The notes beneath the pieces were generated by a model. The model did no database searches, was not told where the DNA came from, and saw nothing but the letters and a program-made list of their open reading frames with translations. Shown here piece by piece: positions 24,141 through 36,257 of a DNA stretch of 64,000 nt. This DNA is from Azadirachta indica. Its lineage: Eukaryota > Streptophyta > Magnoliopsida > Sapindales > Meliaceae. Position 1 is the stretch's first letter. Every line of letters starts with the position of its first letter. The DNA lies in assembly GCA_022749755.1 (NCBI GenBank), contig CM040441.1:20399475-20463474 (forward strand). Reading direction: 5' to 3'. The position numbers and the translations under genes are program-made.

Positions 24141-24377
24141 AGAAATTGGGAAGGAGATCCATGTGCTCCTCGAGATTACTTTTGGGAAGGTCTTAATTCT
24201 CATTACCTAGAATCGTGTTCCTTTAAGTTTATATTCCTTCTAAATAGTTTATTAAATATGTTTTGCTCTTAACTCTAACCTTGTACTATTGAATTGTAAT
24301 GAGAAATTTTTCCTCAAATGGATTGACAGGGGAGATACCTTTTTTGATATCAAATCTCACAATGCTTGAATCTTTGT
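24141..24377 (+). pseudogene. Malectin/LRR receptor-kinase exon relics
   Basis: After a poly-T tract ending in CCAG (acceptor at 24140), the open frame reads NWEGDPCAPRDYFWEGLN, the characteristic junction between the malectin-like domain and the LRRs in plant LRR-I receptor kinases (NWQGDPCxPxxYxWDGLNCS). About 90 bp on, FSSNGLTGEIPFLISNLTML ends ESL just before GTAAGT, one LRR with an exon of about 72 bp, the normal exon unit of these genes. The first exon lacks a good donor and decays after NSHYLE. No kinase or further LRR exons were seen, so this is a fragment. Either deletion or later insertions removed the rest. Confidence 0.72.
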
Positions 24378-25587
24378 AAGTATATCTATGATCAATTTGA
24401 CAAGAGTTGTTATATAGATGAAGTTGTTTAAATGAATTAAAGTATAATTTGTTATAGAGTTCTTTGAATGCACTTTTTTCATATATATTTAAGTTTTTGC
24501 TTTTGATAGTGATTTTTTGTTCTCTTAATCTTGACTACATATTGCATTCAATATTGAAAAGCTTTTCCACATGTTGAACGCTTACAATATTCATTCCTTA
24601 GGTTGAAATAACTGGTGACAGAGTCAAAGGTATCATTTACTGGTTTTGAAATAAACAATTACGTGATTAAGGAAAATCTCTTAATGGAAAAATTTTAGGT
24701 GTTAGTTTATTGAATTTTTTGTGGTCATTGGTGTGTTTTATTCTAGTTACTATTTTCTTTACATGCTAGTAGTAAGATAGGGTTCTTAAATACTACTATC
24801 ATGCTACCAACACAATCAAACAGTTCAGCTATAGTGCCAGAATTTTTTAAAAAAAAAAATCTTTATTTTTTTTTGTTTCATTTTTTAAATTAAAATCTTG
24901 TTACTTTTTTGTATAGGTTATATTGGCTAAGAATTGCATGTAAAATGAAAATTTAAAGCTCGACAAAGGCTACTATTTCCTTAATGGTTATGCCAGCTAC
25001 ACAATGGCTATTAACTAGTTTTCAATTTTTATATTTATGTATGTAGTCATTATGCAATTGTGGTATCTTTTGGATACTATATAATATGTTGATGTATTTT
25101 GAATATTAATGTTCAATTAATATATTAATAACAAAAATTATATTTTTTTCATGTCTAGTATTATTTTAATTTTGATATTAGATATACAATCAATTAATAA
25201 ATTAATTGAACAATGGCATATATAATACACAAAAAATATCATGACACAAAATAAGCATCATAGCTCAACAACTTAAAAAAGTATAAATTTTTGATAAATA
25301 AATGTTAAGAGTCGCAAAATTGGCTGATAGTTTCTGTACAGGTTGTATTAGTACCTCTTAATAGTTCAACAGTCATATCTTGTAACACTTAAAATATGTC
25401 ACCTATTCTTGAGGTGACCTACTTTGACAAGAAAATAAATCTTGAGAAAGGGTTTACTTGACGCAGAATTTGCATCAAGGTAACTGTTTTTTCTTGTAGT
25501 TAATTGATTTTCATATATATTGGCTCTTGCTAATGCTTGTAGTGACTTAAGTATACTGCTTACTCAATATTGTTCATATTTGACATC
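24378..25587. other. AT-rich intergenic DNA
   Basis: No further receptor-kinase exon or transposon boundary was recognised between the LRR exon and the copia LTR. Confidence 0.45.
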
Positions 25588-26728
25588 AAAATTGTAGCTG
25601 TGTGGTTTAAAGAATGCAAGATTAAGAGTTTTACAAGCTTGTTAAAGGGTAGTTAAGTCAGTTGCTAAGTTTATAGGTTGTTAAGGTTGCTATGCTTTGT
25701 AACAGAATTTAATAACCTAGAATACGTGATATATATTGGCTACTAATAGAACTTGGTGAGGATTAGGTATGGCAATGGGCCAGGGATAGGTCAGGGACCC
25801 AAATCCCCAGCTTTGTCCCCGATTGGGCTGTAAATTCCCATCCTCGGCCGATCCTCGATTTGGCAGGGATGTCCCTGATTTAGGGCAGGGACTGGCCAGG
25901 AATCCGCAGCCCAATTTGGCTTCAAAAAATAAAGGAAAATCTTGGTAAGTTATTAATTTGAAGCCATGACTCTAAGGAGAATTGTAACACCATTATCCAC
26001 TAAACCACTATGTGTTCTTATAAAAATATGGAAAGAAATAATATATAACTAATAGATAATGACTTAACAATTAACAAGAAAATGATCAAGATTTCAATTT
26101 CTGTACATTTTTTACCTTTCTTTTTTTTACATTTTTTTATGTTTCAAGGCAGATTGAATTTCTTTAATCCTTGTTGCTTAAAATTGATATAATGCAATTT
26201 TTTCACAATTGAATATTGATGAAAGTGGCAAGAAACTTAGAAAAGCTATGCCTTGAGCAATGGAAACATGGTCTAAAATTTAGATTCAAAACTTCTCATA
26301 ATTTTTTTTTTTTACAACTGTCAAACCAAAAAAGTGAAATGTAAGACCATATGCCTCATTCCAGTTAGAAGCTTTTCCATGTAAATTTGAAAATTGTCTT
26401 AAGCATGAACTGAAAGTCAACAAGTCTTAAGGATGAGCTTTAAATTGTCTCTACATATAAGGCACCAAACAACTTCATTTCAACAAATCAACAACTCTAT
26501 ACCATGTATAAAAAGACCCTAGATCATCATAAGAAAACATAAAATAGAAAGGAAAAAAGTAGTAACAATAATATAATTTCTTCAACCATTCGGGCAAATC
26601 AACAAGTCTAACTCTCCATTTGGGCAAACACAAATCCTTTAACTTGTTTGATCAACCTATAAAAATAAAGTGAAAAAAATACATAAACAAAAATATATTT
26701 AATTCATATTAATTACCAATTTTAAAAT

Positions 26729-28902
26729 CTAACTATTGTAAATAATTTTTGCCTCATGACATTCTTTAACATCACCTTGCATAAATGTGTTAGTGGCATT
26801 TTCAATGGAAGTTAAAATGGGTTTTCCATCTATTTCAAAGATAAAAAATAAGTAAAATTGTAATGTAAAATAATTTATATCTCTACATAACCAACTTTGA
26901 GTGCATATCAAAGCCTCCACTGTATTGGAATGTAGTCTATTATGATATGCGCTCACAATTCTACCACCCGTACTGAAAGCAAACTTAGAAGCAATTATGG
27001 ACTCCGAAATTGCCCATATATCTCTAGCAATCTTAGACAACAAATGATATTTATACCGATTTAACTTCCACCAACTTAAGATATCAAAACTATCAAAATC
27101 ATCTAATATCCCATTATCCAAATATGCTGGAACTCAATCTTTTTATGATTAATCACATTAGAATTTACAAAATTTATATATCCCAACCTACATTCAGTCT
27201 GTCTCCCAATAAGATGCACCAAAGAATGAGAGATAAAATGCGAGGTACTGCTAGTACTAGAGCTAGAAGAATCTTCATGTAATTTAAACCTAAATTCATA
27301 ATTTTTAATCAAATCCAAACAAAGTCTACGAACTCTCTCAATCTGAAATGGTGAATCATCTCTATATATCATAGGAAAATAATACTCAACCAATTTCATC
27401 TTATATCTCAGATCAATAATAATGGCTATTGCTAATATCCCCTAAACATCCTCTCAATATTTTTCAAATTTATCTATCATGACATTTGCCATTTTCCTAA
27501 TCTCTTTGTAAGAAGATTCAAGCCACTCATCTAATTATAATCTAATCTCACAAATACACACCAAAAAAAAAATAGAAGCGGGATACTTTGTACTTAAAAA
27601 TATCTGTGTGACATCATAAAATGGCTTCAAATTATTTGCTAATATTTAAGCCAACTCCTATTGTTCATACTTGGCAAACTTCTATAATTTGTCTTAGGCA
27701 ACTTCAATCTACCAAACACACCTTTGTATTCTAAGGCAATATAAATCGTCAAACAAGTTCCATCTAGTTGCACAATCAACTACTACCTCCCTAGTACATG
27801 AAATATTCATTCTACAAGCAACGTCATCAAATTTTTCCTCCTTTTAGCTATTATTCTCCAATATGAAACATTATCATGAACTTTAACAATTTTATTACCA
27901 ATAACAAACAAACCATTGTAATAATTAAATTTAAGATGTGGATAGTGCAATGAATATGGAATAATCTCGCACTCATGATCAAATCACTATTATCAAGCTA
28001 CTCTAAAAAAAAAAAAATCATGCGGTCATTACTAGAATAATTATCCATAATAAAAGCAAATACTGTTTGATCTATATTGAGATCCACCAATGCATTAAAT
28101 AATGCATGACACAATGCCTCACCAATGTGTGAATATTTGACATTTATGAACCTGGACACAAAAAATCATAAAAAAAAAAGTTTGGTGATTAGCATAATGA
28201 AAAATAAGTTAATTAATTAAAATTTGTACCTTTATATATAATAAAAATAATTACCTTAAGATTTTCCTAGGCAAGACCTAAGAATCATCAATAAAGTGTC
28301 TGGTAATTTCCATATATCCCATTGTTTGCAATCTACACATCCATATATTCATTATGATAGTTATTATACTCTTACTTCGTTTAAAAGTACTTAAAACTTT
28401 AGGTCTCTCCAATTAGTGTAGCTTCATGATATCACTTTTAATTGTATTAAGGGACACAATGAAACATGAGATTAAGAGATTCTATCATTTTTCTAAAATA
28501 CTCATGTTCCACACAACTAAGAGAGCACTCATGTATAATGATCAATTTAGCAATCATTTCCCTAGTTACATTAGGATCAAACTTAAACATGTCTACCTTT
28601 CCATTTCCTTCTCCATCTTTCACCATCTTCAACTTTTTTGAATAACTAGTTATTTTCTTTTGTTTTCGCATCATACATACCTTCATGTGATTAAGCAAAT
28701 GTCTCGCACCATCTATACTTCGTGCCACCAACTTACTTTTACAATACTTGCATATCACTTTCATAATCCCATCACTATCAATTCCATCAAAATGTTCCCG
28801 CACAATAGACTTTAATTTTCCTTTATCTTTTGTAAAATTATTATCATCTACTAAATCATCGCCTACAATATCTAATAATTGAGATTCTTCATTTGATGTC
28901 AT
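26729..28902 (-). pseudogene. hAT transposase (BED zinc finger to dimerisation domain), broken
   Basis: Minus strand. 28902-28447 is an N-terminal ORF with a BED-type finger (VICKYCKSKL ... ARHLLNHMKVC) and then TREMIAKLIIIHECSLS and EYFRKMIESLNLMF, the standard start of RICESLEEPER-like hAT transposases. 28446-27400 holds degraded core segments (HFIDDS, then HILNLI near 27930) with stops in all frames. 27399-27103 reads MKLVEYYFPMIYRDD and VRRLCLDLI. 27121-26729 is the C-terminal hAT dimerisation domain: FDILSWWKLNRYKYHLLSKI, ARDIWAI and ASKFAFSTGGRIVSAYHNRL, then TVEALICTQSWL. At least one frameshift near 27110 separates the last two ORFs. The product would have cut and pasted the element; it is now inactive. 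Confidence 0.85.
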
Positions 28903-29023
28903 TTCCTACAAAATAAGAATTAATATGAATTAAATACAACAGAAAACAGAAGCAAAAATTAAACACAACACAAAATAAAATCAAACCAATAAAACAAAAG
29001 TTAAAAAAAAACTGTATTTTTCT

Positions 29024-29345
29024 TTACTGTTTTGAAGCAAAAAATAGCAGCCAATAAGCTGCTGCTTCTTGGCTGCAAGATAGCAAAAGCAACAACCTAT
29101 TTACTGTTGGTTTCGTTGCAAAACAGCAAAGAAACAACAGCAAATTAGCTACTCTATCTTTGCTGTAAAATAGTAAAAACAGTAGCCTATTTCCTGCTTT
29201 TTCTTTGCTGCAAAACAACAGTAAATTGGTTGCTATTTCTTTGCTGCAATATAGCATAAATAGCAACCTATTTGCTGCTGGTTTTGCTGTAACACAGCAA
29301 AAAACAGCAGCTTATTTGCTACAAAATAGCAAAGAAACAGTCGTT
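29024..29345. repeat. Minisatellite of GCTGCAAAACAGCAA-type units in the hAT element
   Basis: About 9-10 imperfect copies of a 30-60 bp unit built on TTTGCTGCAAAATAGCAA and CAACCTATTTGCTGC. Units are themselves partly palindromic (TTGCTG...CAGCAA). The block lies upstream of the transposase ATG, between it and the right terminus. The minus ORF over it (29024-29266, LLLF/CSKE repeats) is a by-product of the repeat. Confidence 0.75.
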
Positions 29346-30990
29346 GCTACAAAAATTAACCTGTATCTAATTTAATTATTTTATTGCAATACACACGCCA
29401 AAAATTGACCCGTACCAATTTATTGATTGATTTGAAATTAGATATATGTTACAAACTCTAATACTTAAAATTAAAGATTGCCAACAGGGAAAATCGTTTT
29501 ATTTTTTATCATGTGATTGAAATTTCAATTGAGCTACCTAAAAATTAAGTCTCTCTAGTAGCTTAAGCTTACCCATCAATCATATTCCACAATTTATTTA
29601 ATTATTATTTTTATCTCCTCAGACTTTCAAGACCTTCTTCTTCTTTCTCTATGATGGAAATGGACCCATATAAAATAAATAATGCAACAATATTATTTCT
29701 TAATTAATAATTATATATTAACGATTAAAATTAGATCATAAGGATGAGGTATGGATAAATTCTTCGAAACTCAAATAAGCTTAACTAATTAAATAATAGA
29801 GAATCCTAATTTATAAAATAATGTGGCTAAAAGATTCTAATTAATAGATCTAGAAATAAGTTATTGATATTAATGAATGAAGACTCTTATACATAATAAA
29901 ACATTAATCCTGCATGACCATTGACATATTCAAATTCTAAATCACAGATCAGGTGAGATTGTATAAAATTTGTACTCATTAACATTAACATTAGCACTTA
30001 AAAATTAAATTACTTTCTAATTTAGTATTAGACAATTAAGGTTGTCAATTTTTTCTTCCAATCGTGTACTCGAATTGTAAGATTTTTGTCACTTAATTTT
30101 AGATTCATCTACTTCTAAGTTATATGTGAAAGATTGAGAATCAAAACACCAGTGATCAATCAAAATGACATGAATTTGGTTTTGGGGCAATGTGACAATA
30201 AGTAAGGGCCAAGACCAAGTTAAATTTGTGTTGTTATATATTACTTTCTTCTTGCTTCAAAGGCCAAAGAGCAATAATAAATTAATATACAAAGTACTGT
30301 CCCTCACTCAAAAGCTTGTTTTAAGCACATACTCCATTCATATTATCACTCAACTGAAAAGTGGGGAGTGGGGACCAACACTTTGAAAACCCTTTTCAAA
30401 TTGAGGAACATAACAAATTTGGAATAACTTTCTTTAAGAGAAGCAACATTGAAAGAAAAGAAAAATAAGAAAAAAATAAAGTATTATAGCCATGATTAAG
30501 ACGAAGAAGAGGAGACAAACTGATTACCAACTGCACCAAGAAGATAATGCTAGTGAGCAGCTTCAGAGTTCAAAGGATGATCAAATTCCTAAAGAAAAAT
30601 CCATAAAAAAATTATTACACCGATTCAAAACAAAAAAAGGAATTTTACCAAGACAAAAATAAAAATTTCTCATTAGATTCTGCTTTCAATGTTCGACAGA
30701 GTAGTGATTGAAAAGTATTCACTATAGTAGACATTTGGACTATGTAAACTCACAGGAAAAGGGAGGCACGATATTTTGATAATTTAGGGTTTCTTTTTCT
30801 TTTTTGATTTAATTAATTTTTTTCACTTTTAACTTAAAAAACTAATTATAATTTTTTTAAAAAAATTTGAGTTTTGGGTTTCAATTAAAGGGGAAACAGG
30901 CTGGAAACTAATTATAATTTGTAAAGAAAAAATTTGGATTATGGCTTTCTAGGCTTTAATTAGTGGAAAACGGGCCAGGGCAGGTGACAA
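29346..30990. other. Non-coding right arm of the hAT element
   Basis: AT-rich with no coding signal. It probably holds the 5' untranslated part and promoter of the minus-strand transposase. The plus ORF at 30192-30386 has no recognisable domain. Confidence 0.45.
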
Positions 30991-31442
30991 CTTATAATCC
31001 CCATTCTCGGCTTAATTTTAAGATGAGGATGAGGTTTTTACCCCATCATCGTTACCTCAAAATGTCCCCCCGATACTTGGCCTAAACAAGTTGAGCCCCC
31101 GCAGGCCTCTGGCCTTGTGGAAAAAATTACCAACCCTAGTAAGGATAAATCTTGACTTATAGAGAAATTTAAGGTGTGTGCAATAGCTTGTTTTAAAGCT
31201 TGTACACTGTTTTTTATCCTTGTTGAATAAGATTAAGCTTTAGTGGTATTCTTCCTTGTGGATGTAAGACTTAAAGGTTGAACCATGTAAATCATGTTCA
31301 TTTTCTTTTTTTGTTTTTGGAAGATTCGTACTTTTGTTCTCATTATATATGCTTGAACTCTTTAATATGCCAAGTGTTTGATTGATTGCACAAGAGATTT
31401 GTTGGGATCTTTAAAGTATGTTAGGTTCAAATAACACAACAA

Positions 31443-31457
31443 TTCGTATCAAAGCCT
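31443..31457 (+). other. Copia primer-binding site
   Basis: TTCGTATCAAAGCCT directly after the LTR end resembles TGGTATCAGAGC, the complement of initiator tRNA-Met, with several substitutions. Confidence 0.6.
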
Positions 31458-31464
31458 TCTCAAA

Positions 31465-34400
31465 TCAATGGCTTAATCAAAATTATTTGACATCAAAAAG
31501 CTTACGGTAAAATCCGATGTCAATCTTTAGAGAATTAAGATAAGTTTTATTAGTGCATCAAGGACTTAAAGATGTGTTAGAACCAGAAATGAATATACCT
31601 ATAACTATGAGTAAGAAATATAAAATAGACTTGGTAAAAAGGGAACACAGTGCCATTATTCTTTTCATAGAAGATAGGGTTCTAAAGGAAATGTCTAAAC
31701 AAACTACAACTACTACTTTATAGGAAAAATTGGAAAGCTTATTCATGACAAAGTCTCTAACAAATAGGTTATACTAGAAAAGACAACTCTACAATTTTAA
31801 GATGGAACTTGGAACTTCAATGCAAGATCATCATCTTGATAGATTCAATCAAGTTGTCTTGGATCTTAAGAATATAGACATCAAAGTAGAATATTACACT
31901 CGGGCTTGATGTTACTATGATCTTTGCCTGATTCTTATGAACATTTTGTAAACACATTATTATATGGTAGAGAAACTCTATCTATGAAACATGTTAAGAC
32001 AACACTTAGTTTAAAGGAGTTGGATAAAACATAAGGAAAAAAGTTTTGTTCTAGAGAGGGATTGACAATTAAAGGAAGATATAAGAATAAGGAAGTATAA
32101 TGGAAGAAAAACAACAAATTGAAGTCTAAGATCAAGAAGCTAAAATGCTTCTTTTGTCATAAAGGGGATCATTTTAGAAAAGATTGTCCTGAAAGGAAGA
32201 AGAAAGCCAAGAGAGACTTAGAAAAGAAATAAGATGATGTTGTGGCTTCAGATGATGGATACAAAGCTAGATATAAAAGTGCATACCTACTAATTACTTT
32301 AGATGATAGAAAAAATTAAGAAGAATGGGTCCTTGACTTATATAGTTCCTTTCACATGAGTCCTAATAAAGCTTTCTTCATTAATTATCAATACATTGAT
32401 GGGGGAAAGGTCTTAATAGGAAATAACATATCACGTAAAGTTGGTGGTATTAACTCTACCTCTATCAAGATGCATAGTAGTATGATTAGGAAATTGCATA
32501 AAGTTAGACATGTGGTAAAACTCAAAAGAAATTTGATTTCTCTTAGCATGTTAAATAATTCTAGATTCAGCTTTAAGGCAAAATTTGGTGAGAATTTAGG
32601 TTCAAAAGGGCTTTATGTGAAGTAGCAGTAACTTAAGGACATTTTAGTGAAAGAGGTTTGAAAAAGCTTGGAAATCAAGGATTACTAGGTAATAAGGCTA
32701 TCTAAAATTCTATGAATATTGTATTATGAGAAAAGCATGTAGAATCAGGTTCAGTAAGGCTATTCATAACACAAAAGAGGTATTAGACTATGTATACAAT
32801 GATTTGTAGGGACCTTCTCAAGTTCCATCTTTTAGCAATGTAATATATTTTCTTACCTTCATAGATGATTATTCTAGAAAGGAAAAGGTTTATAGTCTAA
32901 AACAAAAGGATCAAGCTTTTGAGCGTTTTAAGAATTGGAAAACTCTTGTTGAAAACCAAACTAAGAGAAGGGCAAAACTATTGAGAACAGACAATAGTTT
33001 GGAATTTTGTAGCAATATGTTTGATAACTTTTGCAAAAGGAATGGTATAGCAAGACTAAAGAGAAGTGGTTAGGTGTTCCACCAAATTTGAAAAAATCTT
33101 AAGATTTTTGGTTCCCCAGCCTATACACATGTCAAGCAAGGCAAGTTAGAACCTATAACTATTAAAAATATCTTTATTGGATATCCAAATGGTGTTAAGG
33201 GTTATAATTAGTCAAAATATGGTGTTCAATAAGAATGCTAGAACATATAGCTAAAAATGAACTAAAGAAACCTAAGAAAATCTTAATTAAGATGAAGCAT
33301 GTTACAAAACAAAGTAAAGATAATGAGGTGTCAAATTCAAGTGATACAGAAGAAGTCAAAGAAGGTACTTTTGAGCAAGGAAATTTACAAAACTATGAGT
33401 TAACAAGAGGTAGATAGACAAGGCAAATGAGACACCCTAAGAGATATAGATATGTTGACTTAATAACATATGCACTAGATATTGAAAAAGAAGTTGCTGA
33501 AAAAGAACCAAAACATAAAAAAAGCTTTAAAAAGTAGTTACAAAAGCTATTATGACTATAAGATATGCAAAATGAGATGAACTCCTTACATATAAATCGA
33601 ACATGGATTCTAACTAAGAAGCCTAAAAACAAAAGATTGGTTGGATGTAAATGGATCTTCAAAAGGAGAAGATGAGACTTTAAGTGTTGAACCAATAAGG
33701 TACAAAGTAAGATTGGTGGTAAAGGGTTTTACATAAAAGAAATGAGAGGATTATACTATGGTGTTTTCACCAGTCGTAAAATTTACCTCAATCAAAAATC
33801 TTCTTGCAAATCTGTTGTTTTTTAACTTGAACTAGAACCAATAGATGTTAAAACAACTTTTTTACATAGAGAACTTGAAAAAAAGATATTTATGGCACAA
33901 CTTAAAGGTTTTTCAGAGTTTGGAAAAGAAAATCTAGTTTGCTTATTAAAGAAATCCCTTTATAGCTTAAAGCAATATCCAAGGTATAAGAGATTTGATG
34001 TTTTCATTACAAACCATAGGTTTAAAAAAGAGCAATTTTGATAGTTTTGTCTATTTTAAGCAGTTAGATGAAGGTGGAGTGATATCCTTATTACTATATC
34101 TTGATGACATACTTATTGCATATAAAATTAAGGAAGAAATTTAGAAGCCCAAGGATTTTCTAAGTTGTAAGTTTGAAATGAAAGATCTTCGGATTGTCAA
34201 GAAAATTTTAGGCATGCAGATAATTAGAGATAAAAGTGCTGGCGCTCATTTCTTAGCTCAAGATTTCTTAGCTCAAGACAAGTATGTCAAAAGGGTAGTT
34301 AAAACAAATTTGGAAAGGTAGAGTCAAAATTTTTTCTATCTCCTTTGGTTGTACATTTTAGATTATTAAGTGCACAATCACCTATATCAAAAGATAAAGT

Positions 34401-35075
34401 ATAGATGATGGCCAAAATTCCTCGTACACATGTAATAAGAAGTCTTATTTATGCAATGGTATGTTCTAAACTTGATTTAGTACAACATGTCAGTGTTGTG
34501 AGCATATTTATAAAAAAGGAACACCGATAAGCAGTTAAATGGATTTTAAGGTACTTAAATGGTATTTTAATCATGATTTTTGGCACGAGAAATCAAACCA
34601 AAGCAGTAAAGATGTGTTGGGATCTGTCGATTTTGATTATGAAAGAGATTTAGATAAAAAGAAGTCTTTAACCTATTATGTATTTCAATTGTGTGGCTAT
34701 ACTATAAGCTAGAAATGTTCACTTCAATTAGTTTTAGCATTATCCACTATTGAAGCTAAGTAAATTGTTGTGACAAAGGCAATTAAAGGAGCTTTATAGT
34801 TGAAAGGCCTTATATAAGAACTAGGGTTGAAATAAGTTTACATTAATGTTTTTAGTGATAGTTAAAGTGCTATTTATCTGTGCAAAAATCATATATTTCA
34901 TGAGAGGAAAAACATATAAATGTAAACATTCACTTTATAAAGGATCATATTGTCGCAGAAGATATCAAAATTCAGAAGATTTACACTTTTGAAAACCCAG
35001 TAGATATGTTTACCAAAGCACTTCCAACTAAAAAGTACAAGTTATGCTCGATTCTTGTTAGGTTAGGCAACAAGT
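31465..35075 (+). pseudogene. Copia gag-pol relic
   Basis: Gag runs to about 32240 and includes a zinc knuckle near 32146-32190 (CFFCHKGDHFRKDC, CX2CX4HX4C intact). At 32325 the protease start reads WVLDLYSSFHM, so the expected D-S/T-G triad is lost. It is followed by GNNISRKVGGI and LKRNLISLSML. Integrase (about 32640-33240) is heavily decayed. RT fragments include KVRLVVKGF, LEPIDVKTTFLH and SLYSLKQ, with the catalytic YLDD motif kept at about 34096. RNase H (34620-34930) shows ALSTIEAK and SAIYLCKNHIFHER. The end reads NPVDMFTKALPTKK. There are many stops and shifts, so it cannot be expressed as a polyprotein. Confidence 0.85.
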
Positions 35076-35142
35076 GATTTAGTTGCTAGTATGGTAAGAA
35101 AGCAAGGTTGATTTCTAGCATGCTAGAACCAAGGTGGAGATT

Positions 35143-35590
35143 TGGAGCTATGTGGTTTAAAGAATGCAAGACTAAGAGTTTTACAAGCTTGGTTAAAGGT
35201 AGTTAAGTTAGTTGTTAAGTTGTATGGGTTGTTGAAGTTTTTATACTTTATAACAGAATTTAACAACTTGGAATATATGATATAAGCTGGTTATTGATAA
35301 AAGTTGGTAAGGATGGATCTTGACTTGTAGAGAGAGTTAAGGTGTGTGTAATAGCTTGTTTTCAAGCTTGTAAACTGTTCTTGATCTCATTGAATGAGAT
35401 TGAGTTTTGCTGGTGTTCTTCCCCATGGATATAAACCTCAAAGGTTGAACTACATAAATCATGATCTTCACTTTCTTTTTCAATTTTTTGTAAGATTTAT
35501 ACTTTTGTTTTTGTTACGCTTGAACTCTTTAATCTACCAAGTGTTTGATTTATTGCACAAGAGATTTGCTAAGCTCTTTAGGGCACGAAG
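35143..35590 (+). repeat. Copia 3' LTR
   Basis: Starts TGGAGCTATGTGGTTTAAAG right after a purine-rich tract (AAGGTGGAGATT, 35131-35142). Colinear with both pieces of the 5' LTR. Similarity fades after about 35580, where the terminal CACAACA is not found; the right end is decayed or rearranged. Confidence 0.75.
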
Positions 35591-35599
35591 AATTTCTTA

Positions 35600-36220
35600 C
35601 ATAATTATATCTTACTTCTCAAAGTTTTCACAGCATAGGTTTTAAAGTTTGTGTCTTCCTTTGGTCTTATAGATGCAACCATTGAAAGTTTAGCTTGGAT
35701 ACCAAATGATTTATACATATTGTAAGAAAATTAAGGAAGATGAAAAATTAACAGAAGAGAATCACTGTACCAAGAAGAAAATAAATTCTTTAATTTGCCT
35801 TACATTTTTTTAAAGATCAATTTAAATACAATTTAATAACTATAAAATAAAACCTATTTTAAACGTGAGTGACTTCTTGAAAATAACCGCACTACTAACC
35901 TATTATTCACATAACTCTTAATCTAATACAAATAATAATTAAACAAAATAAATTAATTAATTAATAATAAAGTACGCATCTTATATATTTCTATTGTCGA
36001 CTAAGATGACCTTGAATCATCCATAATTTAATTAATTTATTTCTTTTTATAATGTAATCCTTTGAAAAAATAACATAATGTAGGAAATATCGTGTAACTT
36101 TAAAGAGGAGACAATAATACCTCATTAATAAAAGGAAAATATCAATGAATTATTATACCAATAAAATTGTATGTAAAGTAATAATCTCATCCAAATTAAT
36201 ACAACCCCAACAAATAAATG
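35600..36220. other. AT-rich spacer between copia and Athila-like elements
   Basis: No coding or structural feature recognised. Confidence 0.5.
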
Positions 36221-36257
36221 ATTACATGATCAAATAAATCAAATCAAAGGTCACATC
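36221..36257 (+). repeat. 37-bp direct repeat flanking the Athila-like element (left copy)
   Basis: The sequence beginning ATTACATGATCAAATAAATC and ending AAAGGTCACATC is repeated at 46404-46440 with two mismatches. The left copy abuts the LTR directly. It is far longer than the 5-bp duplication expected of LTR elements. Confidence 0.85.

Larger units (their letters stand above)
25764..31138 (-). mobile_element. hAT (Ac-like) transposon inserted in copia LTR
   Basis: Left end TAGGTATGGCAATGGGCC with C/G-rich subterminal DNA; right end inverted (GGAAAAAATTACCAACCCTA). 8-bp target duplication GTGAGGAT (25756-25763) and GTAAGGAT (31139-31146), one mismatch. Length 5375 bp. It carries a minus-strand BED/hAT transposase relic. 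The interruption of a copia LTR independently confirms both ends. Confidence 0.9.
25593..31441 (+). repeat. Copia 5' LTR in two pieces (25593-25763 and 31139-31441)
   Basis: The left piece (TGTAGCTGTGTGGTTTAAAG ...) matches 35143-35310 and the right piece (TTGACTTATAGAGA ... CACAAGAGATTTG ... CACAACA) matches 35320-35580. Joining them end to end minus one 8-bp duplication restores colinearity with the 3' LTR, which proves the hAT element entered here. Confidence 0.85.
25593..35590 (+). mobile_element. Ty1/copia retrotransposon, degenerate, containing a hAT element
   Basis: 5' LTR 25593-31441 (split by the hAT insertion), tRNA-Met-type primer site at 31443, gag and pol remnants 31465-35075, and a 3' LTR from 35143. 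Without the insertion the element is about 4.6 kb, normal for copia. Gene order (gag, protease, integrase, RT, RNase H) identifies Ty1/copia. All ORFs are broken. The 3' LTR loses similarity to the 5' LTR after about 35580, so the right boundary is approximate and no target duplication could be shown. Confidence 0.85.
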
